A stretch of DNA of 64,000 nucleotides from Alentia gelatinosa (GCA_950022655.1 OX465580.1:5193122-5257121), one strand, 5' to 3'. Shown: positions 22,430-34,302, numbered from the stretch's first letter. Translations and numbers: made by a program. Notes: generated from the letters alone by a model not told the origin.

Positions 22430-23499
22430 ATTTTCCATTAACCATCCAAGTCTGTATTATATGAAAAATGCAATCTTATATTACCAATTTATTTGATAAA
22501 ACCTTAATAAAACGTGATTGAGTATAAATTGATTAATTACATATGTAGCAGACCACTGAGAGGGCACAGAAGATCACACCACAAATGAGATCCCAAGCAG
22601 CTCCTTCTTCAGACAAAGAGCACAGCTAGTGATCTTATATAATGCAAGGTGGGTTACATGATAACGGGTGAACCTGTGGCACTTTTCTGCACAGGCTCAT
22701 GGATCAACACACAACAGGGACTGGCACATTACATCCTCTAGTGTAGAAGGAACAAACAACTGCTTCACACCCAGCATCCCTACACACCCATTATTGATAT
22801 AACAACATCATAAACCAATCCACATGAATCTAGATGAAGACAGATTGTTAAGTGATTAAAATGTTATCATGTGCAACACTAATAACTTGATAATGTTGCT
22901 ACCATCGCTACACACAAAGATAATTACAAGGAAGGAATTGGTGAATTAAAATATTTGCAATAATAAAGTCCAAGATCTTACGGAAAGTGTGTGCCCTGAT
23001 TCCCCCAATACCATTATCACTATTTATTTTTCTGTGATGGTCGGGGGTTGGAGGTTGGGGGTGTTATTTAGCTAATTTGCGATAATTAAATAACTCATGG
23101 TTGAAGAGATAGTGTAATCCACTGCAAGTGTCCTGGGGACTGCACTCAGTGGGTAGGTTCTTACACAGCTTAAATGCACATATATTTCAAACGACGTGGC
23201 ATTGGCAGCGACTACTGAGTAAGTGATCTGTCCGTATTTGATCGTCCTGCCGCGGCAGGGTGGTGTTGACATTGTGTTATAGAACGTTGATTCTGGTTGG
23301 TTTACATGTGTATTTGACCCTTGACCCGTGTGCTAATTGGTTTGACGTCAATCCTGGGTGGCGGGAACGGTTTTGTGGCCAATCCAAGCTGGGGTTTCTT
23401 TCTTGGTCAACCCACGGGAAGGGGTAGGGCGAACAACACGACCAAGATAAAATTGGAATAACTTAAATGCACATATATGCTGTATATGTTAGTGTTTCC

Positions 23500-23543
<44 letters not shown>

Positions 23544-24212
23544 GTAGGTTTTAAACTAGGACTTGTCTGTAACCCCCGAGGCAACGAGGCCTGACCGACA
23601 ATTTCATGGGTGAATGCACTTGGCATTGCACCCCCGCCACCACGTGGCACCCCTTCAGTCTGGCCGGCACCCTCCCCGGTACTGTTTCTCAACTCAAAGT
23701 CTCGAAAACTGGAACACAAAACCTGTATATCAGACCTAATAGAGGAGACCTCCTTCTTCAGCTTATTATGTTCTAACAAAAGGTTACTGACCCAAGGAGG
23801 CTTTTGCCACAGGGATCCATCACCGCCCTCCGCCTGTCCTCCAATGGCTCCCAATTCCTCGTTTCGCACCGCCGTCTGCAACTCCTTGAGCTTGCAGGTA
23901 GGACAGCCCTCTCTATGAGAACGGGCATCATAATCCAAGCCACACTTGCGCATGATTAGCCAAAACGGACAAAAGTCAATGAAAAGTCTACCAAAGTCAA
24001 AAAAATCTGGAGCATGGAGGTGCAGGCGGTGACGGATCCCCGTTGAAAGAGGCCCGGTTCAGGTGTGATCCGTCCATTTATGGTCCCTCTGGCCTGCCCT
24101 CTGGTGTTGATCCCCTGTAACGTCTGGTCCATTGGTCCTGAAGGTAGGTCATCTGGTGGAATAACGCTGGACTATCATTTATATGTCCATAAGCGCGGAT
24201 GCACTTATGGTC

Positions 24213-24275
<63 letters not shown>
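22430..24275 (-). mobile_element. Copy C: internal region of the minus-strand LTR-element-like unit
   Basis: Matches 9006-11078 and 18580-20397 from ATTTTCCATTAACCATCCAA on; the distal part is missing. The (TA)n next to the LTR-like end has expanded to about 60 bp (24215-24275). The ORF lies at 23489-23953. Confidence 0.6.
23489..23953 (-). CDS. Hypothetical coiled-coil ORF of unit C (154 codons)
   Basis: Third copy of the unit ORF. It has the same 9-nt loss in the first Cys pair as copy B but retains the GAIGG linker like copy A. The coiled coil is intact; the frame ends within the (IY)n run encoded by the (TA)n tract. Function unknown. Confidence 0.4.
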
Positions 24276-24278
<3 letters not shown>

Positions 24279-25010
24279 AACGGAAACACACATAGCTCGG
24301 ACTAGGAAATACAGTTCAGTGCAGATGGTGCTTTATTACGGTAGCCTACGAGTACAGTAACTCTAACGGAAGCTGGTAGACTGGGCCTACTCTGTCCAGG
24401 GACCTGTTTCACTAGTCTCTTGACATGTCTGTGACACCATACAGGCATTGGGGTTGTCTAGTTTTGTGACAACACAAGTAGCTGCCCTTAGGAAAAAGAC
24501 AGACCCCAAACATGAGAATGAGACAAATCTACACATCATGGACCTGTTTCACTAGTTTTGTGACAAAAGTGTTAGACAGACATGAAAAGTGGCACCAACA
24601 GTGCAAGCAAGAACGGACAAAACAAAGTCTAATGTCAAGTTCTTATGAAACTGGACACACCATCTAGACGCCATCTAGACATGTCACAAACTAGTGAAAC
24701 AGGTCCCTGGTCTCGGGCACTCCCTGCCTTACAGGCTTTCGGTCCTCTGTGCCAGCTCGATGTGCTCTCAATGGCTGTCAGGCTCTGACTTCCGGCCCTC
24801 TCCTCCCCTCCTCCTTTTATACACCGCCTATGACGTCACGGCCCTGTTACGTCATTCCTTCCATACGTCACCAGAGGAGGGGCACGCCAGGAGGGCTGGA
24901 GGATCGGAGGGTCGGAGGACCGGAGGGCCCTCCGTCCGGGGGATCACTCCGCCGGAGTAAACGTCCCTCTCCCTGTCCTGACCCATAAGAGACATCCTCC
25001 GGAGGACCGG
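24276..25010 (-). promoter_or_regulatory. LTR-like end C with minus-strand promoter
   Basis: On the minus strand: CGGAGGGY-type repeats (24895-24935), CRE TGACGTCA (24831-24838), 9 nt, TATAAAAG (24821-24814), a MITE insertion (24398-24709), AATAAA (24337-24332) and the end CCGTTACA at 24276. The signals and the 9-nt spacing are kept while the rest differs from ends A and B. Confidence 0.6.
24398..24709. mobile_element. MITE, CAGGGACCTGTTTCACTAG family, inside LTR-like end C
   Basis: Complete copy with CAGGGACCTGTTTCACTAG and its inverted end AGTGAAACAGGTCCCTG. No unambiguous target duplication. Confidence 0.85.
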
Positions 25011-25012
25011 AG

Positions 25013-25252
25013 TACTCCGGAGTAATACACGAGCGCTAGCGAGTGTGTTACGACGTCAACCTCGAGTGATTTACAGAGCTGCCTGTCCACATAACCATCG
25101 TTTGTTGCATTTATTATCCATCTTTTTGAATAAATTAACGAACTTTTTGCCATATTAAAGGGTATCTTATAAGGGACTATTTCTATGCTCTATAGCACAA
25201 AGGAGCTGTTTTCCCCGTATACCATGGTTTTGAGGCCGTATACCACAGATAT
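25013..25252 (+). mobile_element. Hairpin element, GATGGATAATAAA family, truncated
   Basis: Right hairpin arm (CTGCCTGTCCACATAACCATCG) and the start of the module (TTTATTATCCATCTTTTTGA at 25109) are present, then GTATACCATGG. The copy is cut off by the purine satellite. Confidence 0.8.
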
Positions 25253-25695
25253 GAGTGGAGGGGGAGACAGTCAGGGAGAAAGTGTGAGAGAAAGAGGGAA
25301 GAAGAGACAGAGGGGGAGAGGGAGAGACAGAGACAGAGCGGGAGAGAGAAGGGCGGAGATAGAGAGGGGGATAGGGAGAGGGGAGGGGTAGTCAGTCAGG
25401 GAGAAAAAGGAGGGAGGGAGAGCGAGACAGGTGAGGGGGGGGGGTGAGAGAAAGTGAGAGAGATAGAGATATATAGAGAAAGTGAGAGAGACAGTCAGGA
25501 AGAGAGAGAGAGAGAGTGGAGGGGGAGACAGTCAGGGAGAGAGAGAAAGAGGGACAGAGTGAGAGAGAGAGAGAGGGAGAGAGAGTGGAGGGGGAGACAG
25601 TCAGGGAGAGAGAGAAAGAGGGACAGAGTGAGAGAGAGAGAGAGAGGGAGAGAGAGTGGAGTGGGAGACAGTCAGGGAAAGAGAGAAAGAGGGAC

Positions 25696-25737
<42 letters not shown>

Positions 25738-26665
25738 TGTGGAGGGGGAGACAGTCAGGGAAAGAGAGAAAGAGGGACAGAGTGAGAGAGAGAGAGAGGG
25801 AGAGAGAGTGGAGTGGGACAGTCAGGGAAAGAGAGAAAGAGGGACAGAGTGAGAGAGAGAGAGAGAGAGAGAGTGGAGTGGGAAACAGTCAGGGAGAGAG
25901 AGAGAGAGAGAGAGAGAGTGAGAGAGAGAGAGAGAGAGTGGAGGGGGAGACAGTCAGGGAGAAAGTGTGAGAGAAAAAGGGAGGAAGAGACAGAGGGGGA
26001 GAGGGAGAGACAGAGACAGAGCGGGAGAGAGAAGGATGGAGATAGAGAGGGGGAGAGGGAGAGGGGAGGGGTAGTCAGTCAGGGAGAAAAAGGAGGGAGG
26101 GAGGGCGAGACAGGTGAGGGGGGGGGGCAGAGAGAAAGTGAGAGAGATAGAGATATATAGAGAGAGTGAGAGAGAGACAGTCAGGAAGAGAGAGAGAAAG
26201 AGAGAAAAGAGAGAGAGCAGTCAGGAAGAGAGAGAGAGAGAGTGGAGGGGGAGACAGTCAGGGAGAGAGAGAAAGAGGGACAGAGTGAGAGAGAGAGAGA
26301 GAGAGAGAAAGAGGGACAGAGTGAGAGAGTGAGAGAGAGAGAGAGAAAGAGGGAGAGTGGAGGGGGAGACAGTCAGGGAGAGAGAGAAAGAGGGACAGAG
26401 TGAGAGAGAGAGAGTGGAGTGGGAGACAGTCAGGGAGAGAAAGAGAGAGAGAGAGTGGAGGGGGAGACAGTCAGGGAGAGAGAGAAAGAGGGACAGAGTG
26501 AGAGAGAGAGAGTGGAGGGGGAGACAGTCAGGGAGAGAGAGAAAGAGGGACAGAGTGAGAGAGAGAGAGAGAGAAAGAGGGACAGAGTGAGAGAGCGAGA
26601 GAGAGAGAGAAAGAGGGAGAGTGGAGGGGGAGACAGTCAGGGAGAGAGAGAAAGAGGGACAGAGT

Positions 26666-26699
<34 letters not shown>

Positions 26700-27103
26700 G
26701 TGGAGTGGGAGACAGTCAGGGAGAGAGAGAAAGAGGGACAGAGTGAGAGAGAGAGAGAGTGGAGTGGGAAACAGTCAGGGAGAGAGAGAGAGAGAGTGAG
26801 AGAGAGAGAGAGAGAGTGGAGGGGGAGACAGTCAGGGAGAAAGTGTGAGAGAAAAAGGGAGGAAGAGACAGAGGGGGAGAGGGAGAGACAGAGACAGAGC
26901 GGGAGAGAGAAGGATGGAGATAGAGAGGGGGATAGGGAGAAGGGAGGGGTAGTCAGTCAGGGAGAAAAAGGAGGGAGGGAGAGCGAGACAGGTGAGGGGG
27001 GGGGGGGCAGAGAGAAAGTGAGAGAGATAGAGATATATAGAGAGAGTGAGAGAGAGACAGTCAGGAAGAGAGAGAGAAAGAGAGAAAAGAGAGAGAGCAG
27101 TCA

Positions 27104-27190
<87 letters not shown>
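25252..27190 (+). repeat. Purine-only satellite (GA-rich), about 1.9 kb
   Basis: Almost entirely A and G on this strand apart from regular GACAGTCAGGGA and ACAGAGTGAGAG words. The unit is roughly GTGGAGGGGGAGACAGTCAG plus a variable (GA)n. A higher-order block of nearly 300 bp at 25944-26226 recurs at 26815-27110. It ends in about 80 bp of pure (GA)n. Long Arg/Glu or Ser/Leu frames on both strands are artefacts. Confidence 0.95.
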
Positions 27191-27191
<1 letters not shown>

Positions 27192-27634
27192 CATTTGTCG
27201 GAGTACGTGTGTGTGTGGGGGGGGGGGGGGAGGTGGGGTTGAGGAGGGATGGGTCTTTTAGTTTCGTTATAACATGCAGGAACTCGTGCCGTGAGTATAG
27301 TCTGTAAACAGAAGGAGGATACCACAGACATGTTCCGGCCCTACCCTATCCACGATAGAGATAGAATAACCTGACAGTCATAGTAATGTTAAAAATATAT
27401 AGGCATGACGAAATGTTGCGGGGAAATGTCTGTGGTCTGCTAGCATCTATATTCTTGCAGTATGGACAGGATAGCCATATGTTCTTCCTTGTAGGCATAA
27501 CTCTGTCTTTACTTAACTAGGAGTAAATGGTATGTTCATCATAGATGAATGAGCATGCAATCATAAATGAATAATGTTATATATATACTCTGTGTAGTGA
27601 GACCTTAAATTAGATACTCTGTGTAGTGAGACCT

Positions 27635-27978
27635 GGGCCCTGTTTTTCAGTAATGACATCCGATTGTCTTCATATTTGGTACGATTATAGGTTATATGTA
27701 TACCTTACTCGTGTTAAAATTTCATTGCTTAATTCCAATGGGAAGTGAAGTTGCGCATTCTGTACGACATGTCCATAGGTGTCATGAACCAACAACAATT
27801 TGGGCGACATTTTCAATCACGTGACCCCACGATTGTCGTGACTGAAAAACACGTCTGGACGCCCTATGCCTCTTAGACTCATGACATATCGCCTATTCAC
27901 TAAAGTGTCGTGTCTATCGAACACTGACGGCAAAAACACGTCGCCCATAACGATTGTCGTGACTGAAAAACAGGGCCC
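27635..27978. mobile_element. TIR element (MITE), GGGCCCTGTTTTTCAGT ends
   Basis: GGGCCCTGTTTTTCAGT at 27635 pairs with ACTGAAAAACAGGGCCC ending at 27978. It is non-coding and lies just left of the likely 5' end of the second gypsy element; AATAAA follows at 27982. Confidence 0.85.
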
Positions 27979-28556
27979 TGAAATAAAGCGCTGAGCAGCA
28001 CATGGAGTCGGCGATCTATAAGAGCAATTACAGGTTGTTGTTGTCTGTATAATCAGAGTTAACTGAAGCCATCTCTCAGCCAAATACACCACATAAATGG
28101 CGACGAGGACTTAAATGAAGCTACATGGACTTCAAATATTGACTGTTTCCTCTGGCAATGGGGGAATAAGAAGATACATTTGGCAAACTCTTGACAACAA
28201 CTGCAGACTGCTCACCATGTGCTCCCAAGCAGAGGTAATGTACTAGTTTGAGTCAGCAGTACCAAATGGAGGGAAAATAGGTAGGACAAACCCATAATTC
28301 TGACCGAACTTTTGAGACATCGTGGGAACCATCATATTTGTATTGAGACAGAAGTGCAGTTTGAGTAACTCAATCTGTGATACTCATCTGGTCACTTACT
28401 CAACCACAGTTTATTTACCACTTCAGACTGTCACACTCTGGATCTAGCCAAGTAGATCTAGCCAACTTGTGTGTTGTGGTAAACTGGTCATCACTGTTAG
28501 TACTCTCAAATCTACATTGTTTGGACATTCTTGAGTGAATTGTGCATTTAGCAAAA

Positions 28557-30038
28557 ATGAGTGACTTTGTTCTACCGCCATTCCAATTACAACCTCTAGA
28601 GTCCGCGGCTAAGCGGTGGGAAAGATGGCTCTTAAAATTTCCTCATTTCCTGGTGTACAAGGGTATCACTGATGAAAACAAAAAGACATCAGTATTGATA
28701 CTGCATTTGGCAGATGATGCATTGGATGTTGCCACGTCCCTAGGCATTGATGAAACTACAATGTTTGCCACTGCAAGAACTAGACTCACTGATTACTTTG
28801 CACCAAAGCGCAACAAGGAGTATGAAGTTTATCTGTTTAGGCAAGCATACCAAGAAGCAAATGAGACTATTGATCAGTTTCATACCAGACTTATCAGTCT
28901 ATCTAAAAACTGTGAGTTTCATGATGTTGAAGCTGAAATCAAATCGCAGATTATTCAGAAGTGCCAGGTGGTGAAGGTTCGCCAAAAAGGACTTACTGAG
29001 CCAGATATGCAGCTGACAGCTCTTATGAAGTTTGCACGTACTGTGGAATCTACAAGTAGGCAAGGTAAAGTGATGACCCAATCCATGCCTACTGCGACAA
29101 CTACTACTGCAGCGACGGCTGAGTCGAAGGTCAATAAAGTGACGTCAAAGCCTCACATGTCAACGGGACGAGGCAAAAATAGAAAGTATGCACCAAGGTC
29201 TGAAGAAACATCCTCTTACAAGAAGACATCGTTTCCTGGCTGTGGGGGCACTCCTCATCAGAAAAGAGCGAATGACTGTCCCGCATGGGGAAAGAAATGC
29301 CATAAATGTTCTCGTTTCAATCATTTTCATAATGTGTGTCAGCAATCTGGAACTAACTTTGTTCAGACTGAACAGGGTGCAACGACATCGCAGCCAGATG
29401 ATGATGTCGAGTATCAGTATAACCTATATCACACAGCTGGTAGTAAAAAGGTCAAACCGTATACAGTATGTGTAGATCTAAATGGTGTTTCTACGAAGAT
29501 GGAAATTGATACAGGTTCTGGGGTAACAATTTTGAATGGTGTTCAATTTGAAAATGTCAAGAAGAGTAATCCTGATCTGGTGTTATGTAAAACTAACTTA
29601 CCTGTACTTAAGATGTTTTCAGGTGCAAGTCTTCTTCCACTTGGTCGTGTGACATTGAATGTACAGCATGCAGGTCAGTCATTACAACTTGATGCATTGG
29701 TAGTTGAAGGGTATGGACCATGTCTACTAGGTCGTGATTGGATTGAACAGTTACGTCTAGATTGGTCATCTGTGCATGTACTCTCTGAGGTAGACTACAA
29801 GAAGTTGTTTCCAGAACTATTCAAACCAGGCCTTGGTAAGTTGAAAGGTTATGAAGCGAAACTGTACATTGACTGTGATGCTAAACCACAACAATTCCCA
29901 GCTTGGCCTCTACCTTGGTCATTCAAAAGCAAAATTGAAGCTGAGTTAGATCGTCTTGAATGTGATGGTGTTATCAAAAAGGTTGAATTTGCAGATTGGC
30001 ATGCACCTATTGTTCCAATTTTGAAACCAAATGGGTAA
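28557..30038 (+). pseudogene. gag-pol: Gypsy gag, protease and start of RT
   Basis: The first ATG of the frame is at 28557. The N-terminal part has the W-rich gypsy capsid look. A CCHC zinc knuckle (CX2CX4HX4C) at 29298-29339 is preceded by a Cys/His-rich GCGGTPHQKR segment. The aspartic protease motif DTGSG is at 29508-29522 and its C-terminal partner LLGRDW at about 29726. RT begins with FKSKIEAELDRL and ADWHAPIVPILKPNG, ending at 30035; the next codon is TAA, created by the insertion. Gag and protease are in one continuous frame, so no frameshift between gag and pol is needed. Codon use is AT-rich and unlike the ASS1 exons. Confidence 0.9.
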
Positions 30039-31141
30039 GTGCGTATATGGTCAATTCTCTCAGATCGTGACCAATAATTCAAATGGTCGTTTTCATATCT
30101 AAAATTCGCTTTATGATATCAAAAACCATATCAGAGCATGTAGAAATGAAAGATCTGTCAGGGGAACCCTACTTTCATGTACCTATATCTTAAAGGAAAA
30201 TGGATAAACCCCTAAAATAGGCATTTTTAACTCAAAATTCAGAGATGAAACCTATATAACCAAATTTTGAAGACCTCATACATTTGTAACTATAAATGTT
30301 TGTCTGGTCTGAATATTTCATACCCACAAATGTGTTGCAGAACTTATAAAACATAATAAATGTTTAATTGGGGAAATTTATATGTAGTCTAGGTGTAAAA
30401 AAATCAGTGGTGAAGGGTATGTCACTGTACATGGGCAAGCCACATTAAAAGGTACACAAATTATAGAAAAGTACTTTTTTGGGTACTTTTTAATCCTCCA
30501 AGTAAAATAGGTATGTGAACAGGTTTCATAACATCTGTAGTGTATACATTAATTTTCCCATCAAATATACCACAGCCAAATGAACATGGGTGGTGAAATT
30601 CATTTGGTCACCGTACATGGGCAGAAATTATCAGGTGTTGCTTATGTAAGGAAAAAGATTTACATTATTAGTGAATGATATTTTATACATAATTAGAGTA
30701 TTATGGGACTATTAACATCTGCAATTTGCAAGGACTTCAGGCATGTTAATGCCAAGAAACATAAATGTCTTCTTATTTATGTCACCGTACGTGGGTCGGT
30801 CACCGTACATGGGCATTGTGTTCTGAATAATATTAATCAACTTTAATTTGCTCAATGTGATTAGAGATTCATTTTCTGATAATGAAAATCTGATTCTGCT
30901 AATAAGTAACAATCAATATTTCCCCTAAGGCCTTGTTAAACCCACATGCCCACGTACGGTGACATAGGGATTATAACGTTAAATTCATTAAGCCAAAAAA
31001 TAATTTTCTATAAAGATTAGTGTTCCCAAATTTTACACATGTAAGGTATTGTCTTCTACTATATACTTTCACTTCTTTCATAAAGATATGACTAGTTTGA
31101 ATTTTTGGTCACCGTACATGAGCATCGATCATGATCTGGGA
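30036..31141. mobile_element. 1.1-kb unidentified insertion in gypsy RT, with GTCACCGTACATGGGCA boxes
   Basis: It splits RT between the conserved PNG and ELTICGEY blocks. It contains six copies of a GTCACCGTACATGGGCA-like box at 30421, 30607, 30781, 30799, 30947 (inverted) and 31108, mostly 150-185 bp apart. At the junctions, 30045-30070 and 31129-31154 form a 26-bp inverted repeat with two mismatches, and the right copy overlaps RT codons. No ORF, poly(A) tail or known TIR. GTAAGT at the left edge mimics a splice donor, but no acceptor restores the frame. Confidence 0.7.
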
Positions 31142-31974
31142 GAATTGACCATATGTGGGGAGTACAAACTAACTGTAAACAAAGCTGCTAAGGTTGATAA
31201 GTATCCAATTCCCAACATTGATGACTTGTATCAGAAACTAGCTGGAGGTGTGTGTTTTTCTAAACTAGATCTTAGTCATGCATACCAACAAGTAGTCCTC
31301 AGTGAGGAATCTCGTCAGCTCACTACAATCAATACAACCAAAGGTTTATTCCAGTATATGCGTTTGTGTCTTCAGCACCAGGTATCTTTCAGAGAATCCT
31401 GGAACAATTATTGCAGGGTATACCCATGGTGATGGTCTATCTGGATGATATTTTGGTGTCGGGCAGGACAAGGGAGGAGGCACATCAAAACTTGACGACT
31501 GTACTGGGTCGACTGCAGCAGGCAGGGCTTCGCCTAAGAGGTGAGAAGTGTGTTTTTCTCCAAGATTCCATTGTCTATCTAGGTCACAAGCTGGATGCTC
31601 AAGGAATCCACCCGACTACAGAAAAGGTAGAAGCACTACAGAAGGCTCCGAGACCTACCAATGTGACTGAACTCCGCAGTTACCTGGGGATGGTGAACTA
31701 TTATCACAAGTTCCTTAGGGATCTTAGTTCCACACTTGCACCCCTGAACCAACTATTACAGAAGGAAGTTATCTGGAAATGGGGACCAGACCAAGAACAA
31801 GCTGTCATCAAATCGAAACAACTGCTGCTTTCGTCGCAGGTTCTGGTGCCGTACAATCCGTCATTGCCCCTGGTTTTGGGCTGTGATGCATCGCCGTATG
31901 GTGTAGGTGTGGTACTCTCTCATCGAATGTCTGATGGTTCAGACAAACCTATCGCGTTTGCATCCAGATCTTAG
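31142..31974 (+). pseudogene. pol: Gypsy RT palm to RNase H start (frameshifted)
   Basis: Runs from the ELTICGEY block through FSKLDLSHAYQQ to a small deletion at about 31365 that removes part of the usual PFG segment and shifts frame. It continues from 31366 with SSAPGIFQRI, the catalytic YLDD (31438-31449), LGHKLD, the thumb/connection (LRSYLGMVNYY) and the first RNase H acidic motif CDASPYGVG near 31885. A one-base loss near 31972 makes a TAG. Confidence 0.9.
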
Positions 31975-32047
31975 CACCGGCAGAGAAGAACTATGCCCAA
32001 ATTGAACGTGAGGGACATCAGTTCACCAGCATGTTGTACAAGGTTGG
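31975..32047 (+). pseudogene. pol: RNase H remnant with internal deletion
   Basis: In the shifted frame the APAEKNYAQIERE block of RNase H is readable. The remaining RNase H and tether (the usual TDHKPL and SRLP segments) are missing where the sequence passes straight to the integrase leader at about 32048. Confidence 0.8.
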
Positions 32048-33304
32048 CCTTACGAAGTAAGGGAAGAGATATCTCCTTACTATCACAGGAGGGAAGAACT
32101 ATCTTCGGAACAAGGGTGCCTGTTGTGGGGCGCTAGAGTTATTATTCCGCCTCAAGCACGCGACAGGGTTCTCGAAGAATTACATGAATCACATCCAGGA
32201 ATTGTAAGAATGAAATCTTTGGCTCGCAGCTATGTATGGTGGCCAGGTATTGATGCGGAGATTGAACGAAAAGTGAAAGAATGTCAGCAATGCCAAAGAC
32301 AATCAAAGTCTCCACCACCTTCCCAACTACATCCATGGGAGTGGCCAGGAAAACCATGGCATAGAGTCCATGTGGACTATGCAGGTCCTTTTGAAGGAAA
32401 AATGATTTTGGTAATTGTGGATGCACATTCCAAATACATTGATGCACATGTGATGAATACCTCCACTTCGAAAGCAACTATCAACAAATTAAGACAGACT
32501 TTTGCCACTCATGGTCTTCCGGTGATGCTTGTCAGCGATAATGGTACCTGTTTCACCAGTTCAGAATTTAAAGACTTCTGCAAACAGAATGCTATCAAAC
32601 ACGTATGTACATCACCATATCACCAGGCAAGTAATGGTTTGGCCGAGAGAGCTGTGCAGACGCTTAAAGAGGGACTAAGAAAAACACCGGGAGAACTTGA
32701 GGCTAGAGTATATCGTTTTCTAGCAAGGTATAGAGTCACACCACAGACCACCACTGGACAAACACCAGCTGAACTTTTGATGAAACGAAAGCCACGTTTC
32801 TTACTAGATGTACTGAGGCCCTCAGTATCAGCAAAGGTGTTAGAGAGACAATCAGCTGCAATTAAGAATCACCAGTAAACCAAGCGTGAATTCTATGTTG
32901 GAGATGCAGTATGGGTAGTGAACTTTGCTGGTATGCCCAAATGGATGCCCGGAGTATTAGAATTGAAATTAGGTCCTGTTACCTATACTGTACATCTCAA
33001 GGATGGACGACTGTGGAAAAGGCACATTGACCACATTCGTGCCCGAGTACCTACGGAGCCACATTATCGTGAGAACAGCAACGATGTGGATGCTACTCCA
33101 GTGCCTACTTCCATTGCACACCCACCACCGATGGCCAGAGGCCCTGCTGCCATGCCTACCCCCAGTATTTCACCAACTGACCATAAGGCTAATCAGCAAG
33201 ACAGCAATGTGCCTCCTACACCTAATCTTCTGCCTCCTACACCAAACAAAACAACTCAAAAGACAGCTCCAGTTTTGACTCCCACTATTCGAAAGTCAAC
33301 CTGA
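32048..33304 (+). pseudogene. pol: Gypsy integrase and C-terminal tail
   Basis: The integrase zinc finger HESHPGIV...CQQCQ (about 32184-32296) is intact. The catalytic residues are visible as D of HVDYAGPF (near 32370), D of VSDNG (near 32538) and E of LAERAVQ (near 32644). An in-frame TAA at 32876-32878 interrupts before the TKREFYVGDAVWV block; the same frame continues through a chromodomain-less, proline-rich tail to 33304. It joined cDNA to host DNA when active; this copy is dead. Confidence 0.9.
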
Positions 33305-33339
33305 AGTCAAGAGAAACTGAATTTATAAAATGTTGAGTA

Positions 33340-33500
33340 TGGTTATGTTGGAGTTGACTTTCCGCAACATCCTCGCATACGCTCGGATGTTACTACGCGT
33401 CAACTCCTTGGAGCATACGGCCACTTGTATCTGAAACCGGTCAATATTGTGTATGTATTTTCTATGTATATAGCCTACTCATAAAAAAACACAAATTGAA
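33340..33500 (+). mobile_element. Hairpin element fragment, GGTGGATAATAAA family
   Basis: GGAGTTGAC / GTCAACTCC stem (33350-33408) plus the right arm GGAGCATACGGCCACTTGTATC match the hairpins at 35119 and 36583. The left arm is truncated. Confidence 0.7.
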
Positions 33501-33504
33501 CTAT

Positions 33505-33678
33505 TTTTGGTAGGGTGTCCATTGGAGGTGTCCACTTAGCCTACACGGGGTTTTAGGCCTTTCCGTACCTAAATAATGTCCTCTAAATATCTAATAGAGG
33601 GAACCGTCCAAAACAAAGGTGTCCGTTAACGCGGGGTAGACGCTTACGCGGGGTTCCCGTTAGTTGAGGTTCTACTTT
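33505..33678. mobile_element. Pogo-like MITE
   Basis: GGTAGGGTGTCCATT and inverted GGGGTTCCCGTTAGTTGAGG, with internal ACGCGGGGT words shared with 44941-45015 and 61525-61610. Ends are imprecise. Confidence 0.45.
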
Positions 33679-33835
33679 TAATTTAAAAAATAATAATTTT
33701 CGTTGTTTAAATACTGCAAGGACATCGGCTAACCGCCGGTATGACTTGCCCTTGCAGCTCCAAATAACAAATTCCATAAAATACTCTATACTACAACATA
33801 AGACCACAAACCCTCCATGGCACAAACACGTGTAA

Positions 33836-34174
33836 TTATATAGAACGTCCTGACCATGCTGTACAAGTCAAAGAACAAGATGCTAATTTACGGTATGTAC
33901 GGACCGAGGCGTTTATGCCGAGTTCCGTACAAACGGTAAATTAGCATCGAGTTCTGTGACTTGTACAAGCATGGTTGGACGTTATATATTTACTATATAC
34001 CCGAAATTTAAAAAAAAAAAAATTAAATTTTTCTTAATAACCAAAATTTTAAGAAATGTGTATGGGTAGGTAGGCCGTATTTTGGTGTACGGACCACTGG
34101 TCCGTACAGTATTTTTACGTCATATACCGAAACAGTACGTATTTACAGTATATACGGCATGGGTATATAGTAAA
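33836..34174 (+). mobile_element. Hairpin element, TTTACTATATACCC family, copy 1
   Basis: Starts TTATATAGAAC; hairpin arms of about 65 bp meet at CGAGGCGTTTATGCCGAG (about 33905-33922). The module is bounded by TTTACTATATACCC (33989-34002) and GGGTATATAGTAAA (34161-34174) and holds the small stem GTACGGACC/GGTCCGTAC. Close relatives lie at 62407-62748 and 63077-63417. It is non-coding. Confidence 0.88.
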
Positions 34175-34302
34175 TGACTATGTACAAAAAAAGGCCATAA
34201 CAAAAAACAGAGAAAAAATTACGGTTCCGTCGGCACGCCATAACTCAATGTTATTGTCGTCTAGGATGATGCAAGACGCAGGCTGGCGCCGGCAGGTAGG
34301 CC

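Larger units (their letters stand above)
28098..33304 (+). mobile_element. Second Ty3/gypsy retrotransposon, nearly full internal region, inactive
   Basis: A primer-binding-site-like TGGCGACGAGGAC lies at 28098-28110. Gag with a zinc knuckle, protease, RT, a partial RNase H, integrase and a proline-rich tail follow in gypsy order. Damage: a 1.1-kb insertion (30036-31141), a small deletion at about 31365, a frameshift at 31972, a deletion of most of RNase H near 32037-32047 and a stop at 32876. A 5' LTR probably ends near 28093 (ACCACA) but its start is unclear. No 3' LTR is seen: a hairpin fragment follows at 33340. Confidence 0.92.

Noticed and set aside
25185..27261. Long Arg/Glu- and Ser/Leu-rich ORFs
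   Set aside because: Produced by purine-only repeats in every frame on both strands; no start context, domain or phase conservation.
30033..31141. Insertion read as a spliceosomal intron (GTAAGT at its left edge)
   Set aside because: No AG acceptor restores the RT frame, and an LTR retrotransposon that passes through RNA would not be expected to keep an intron here.
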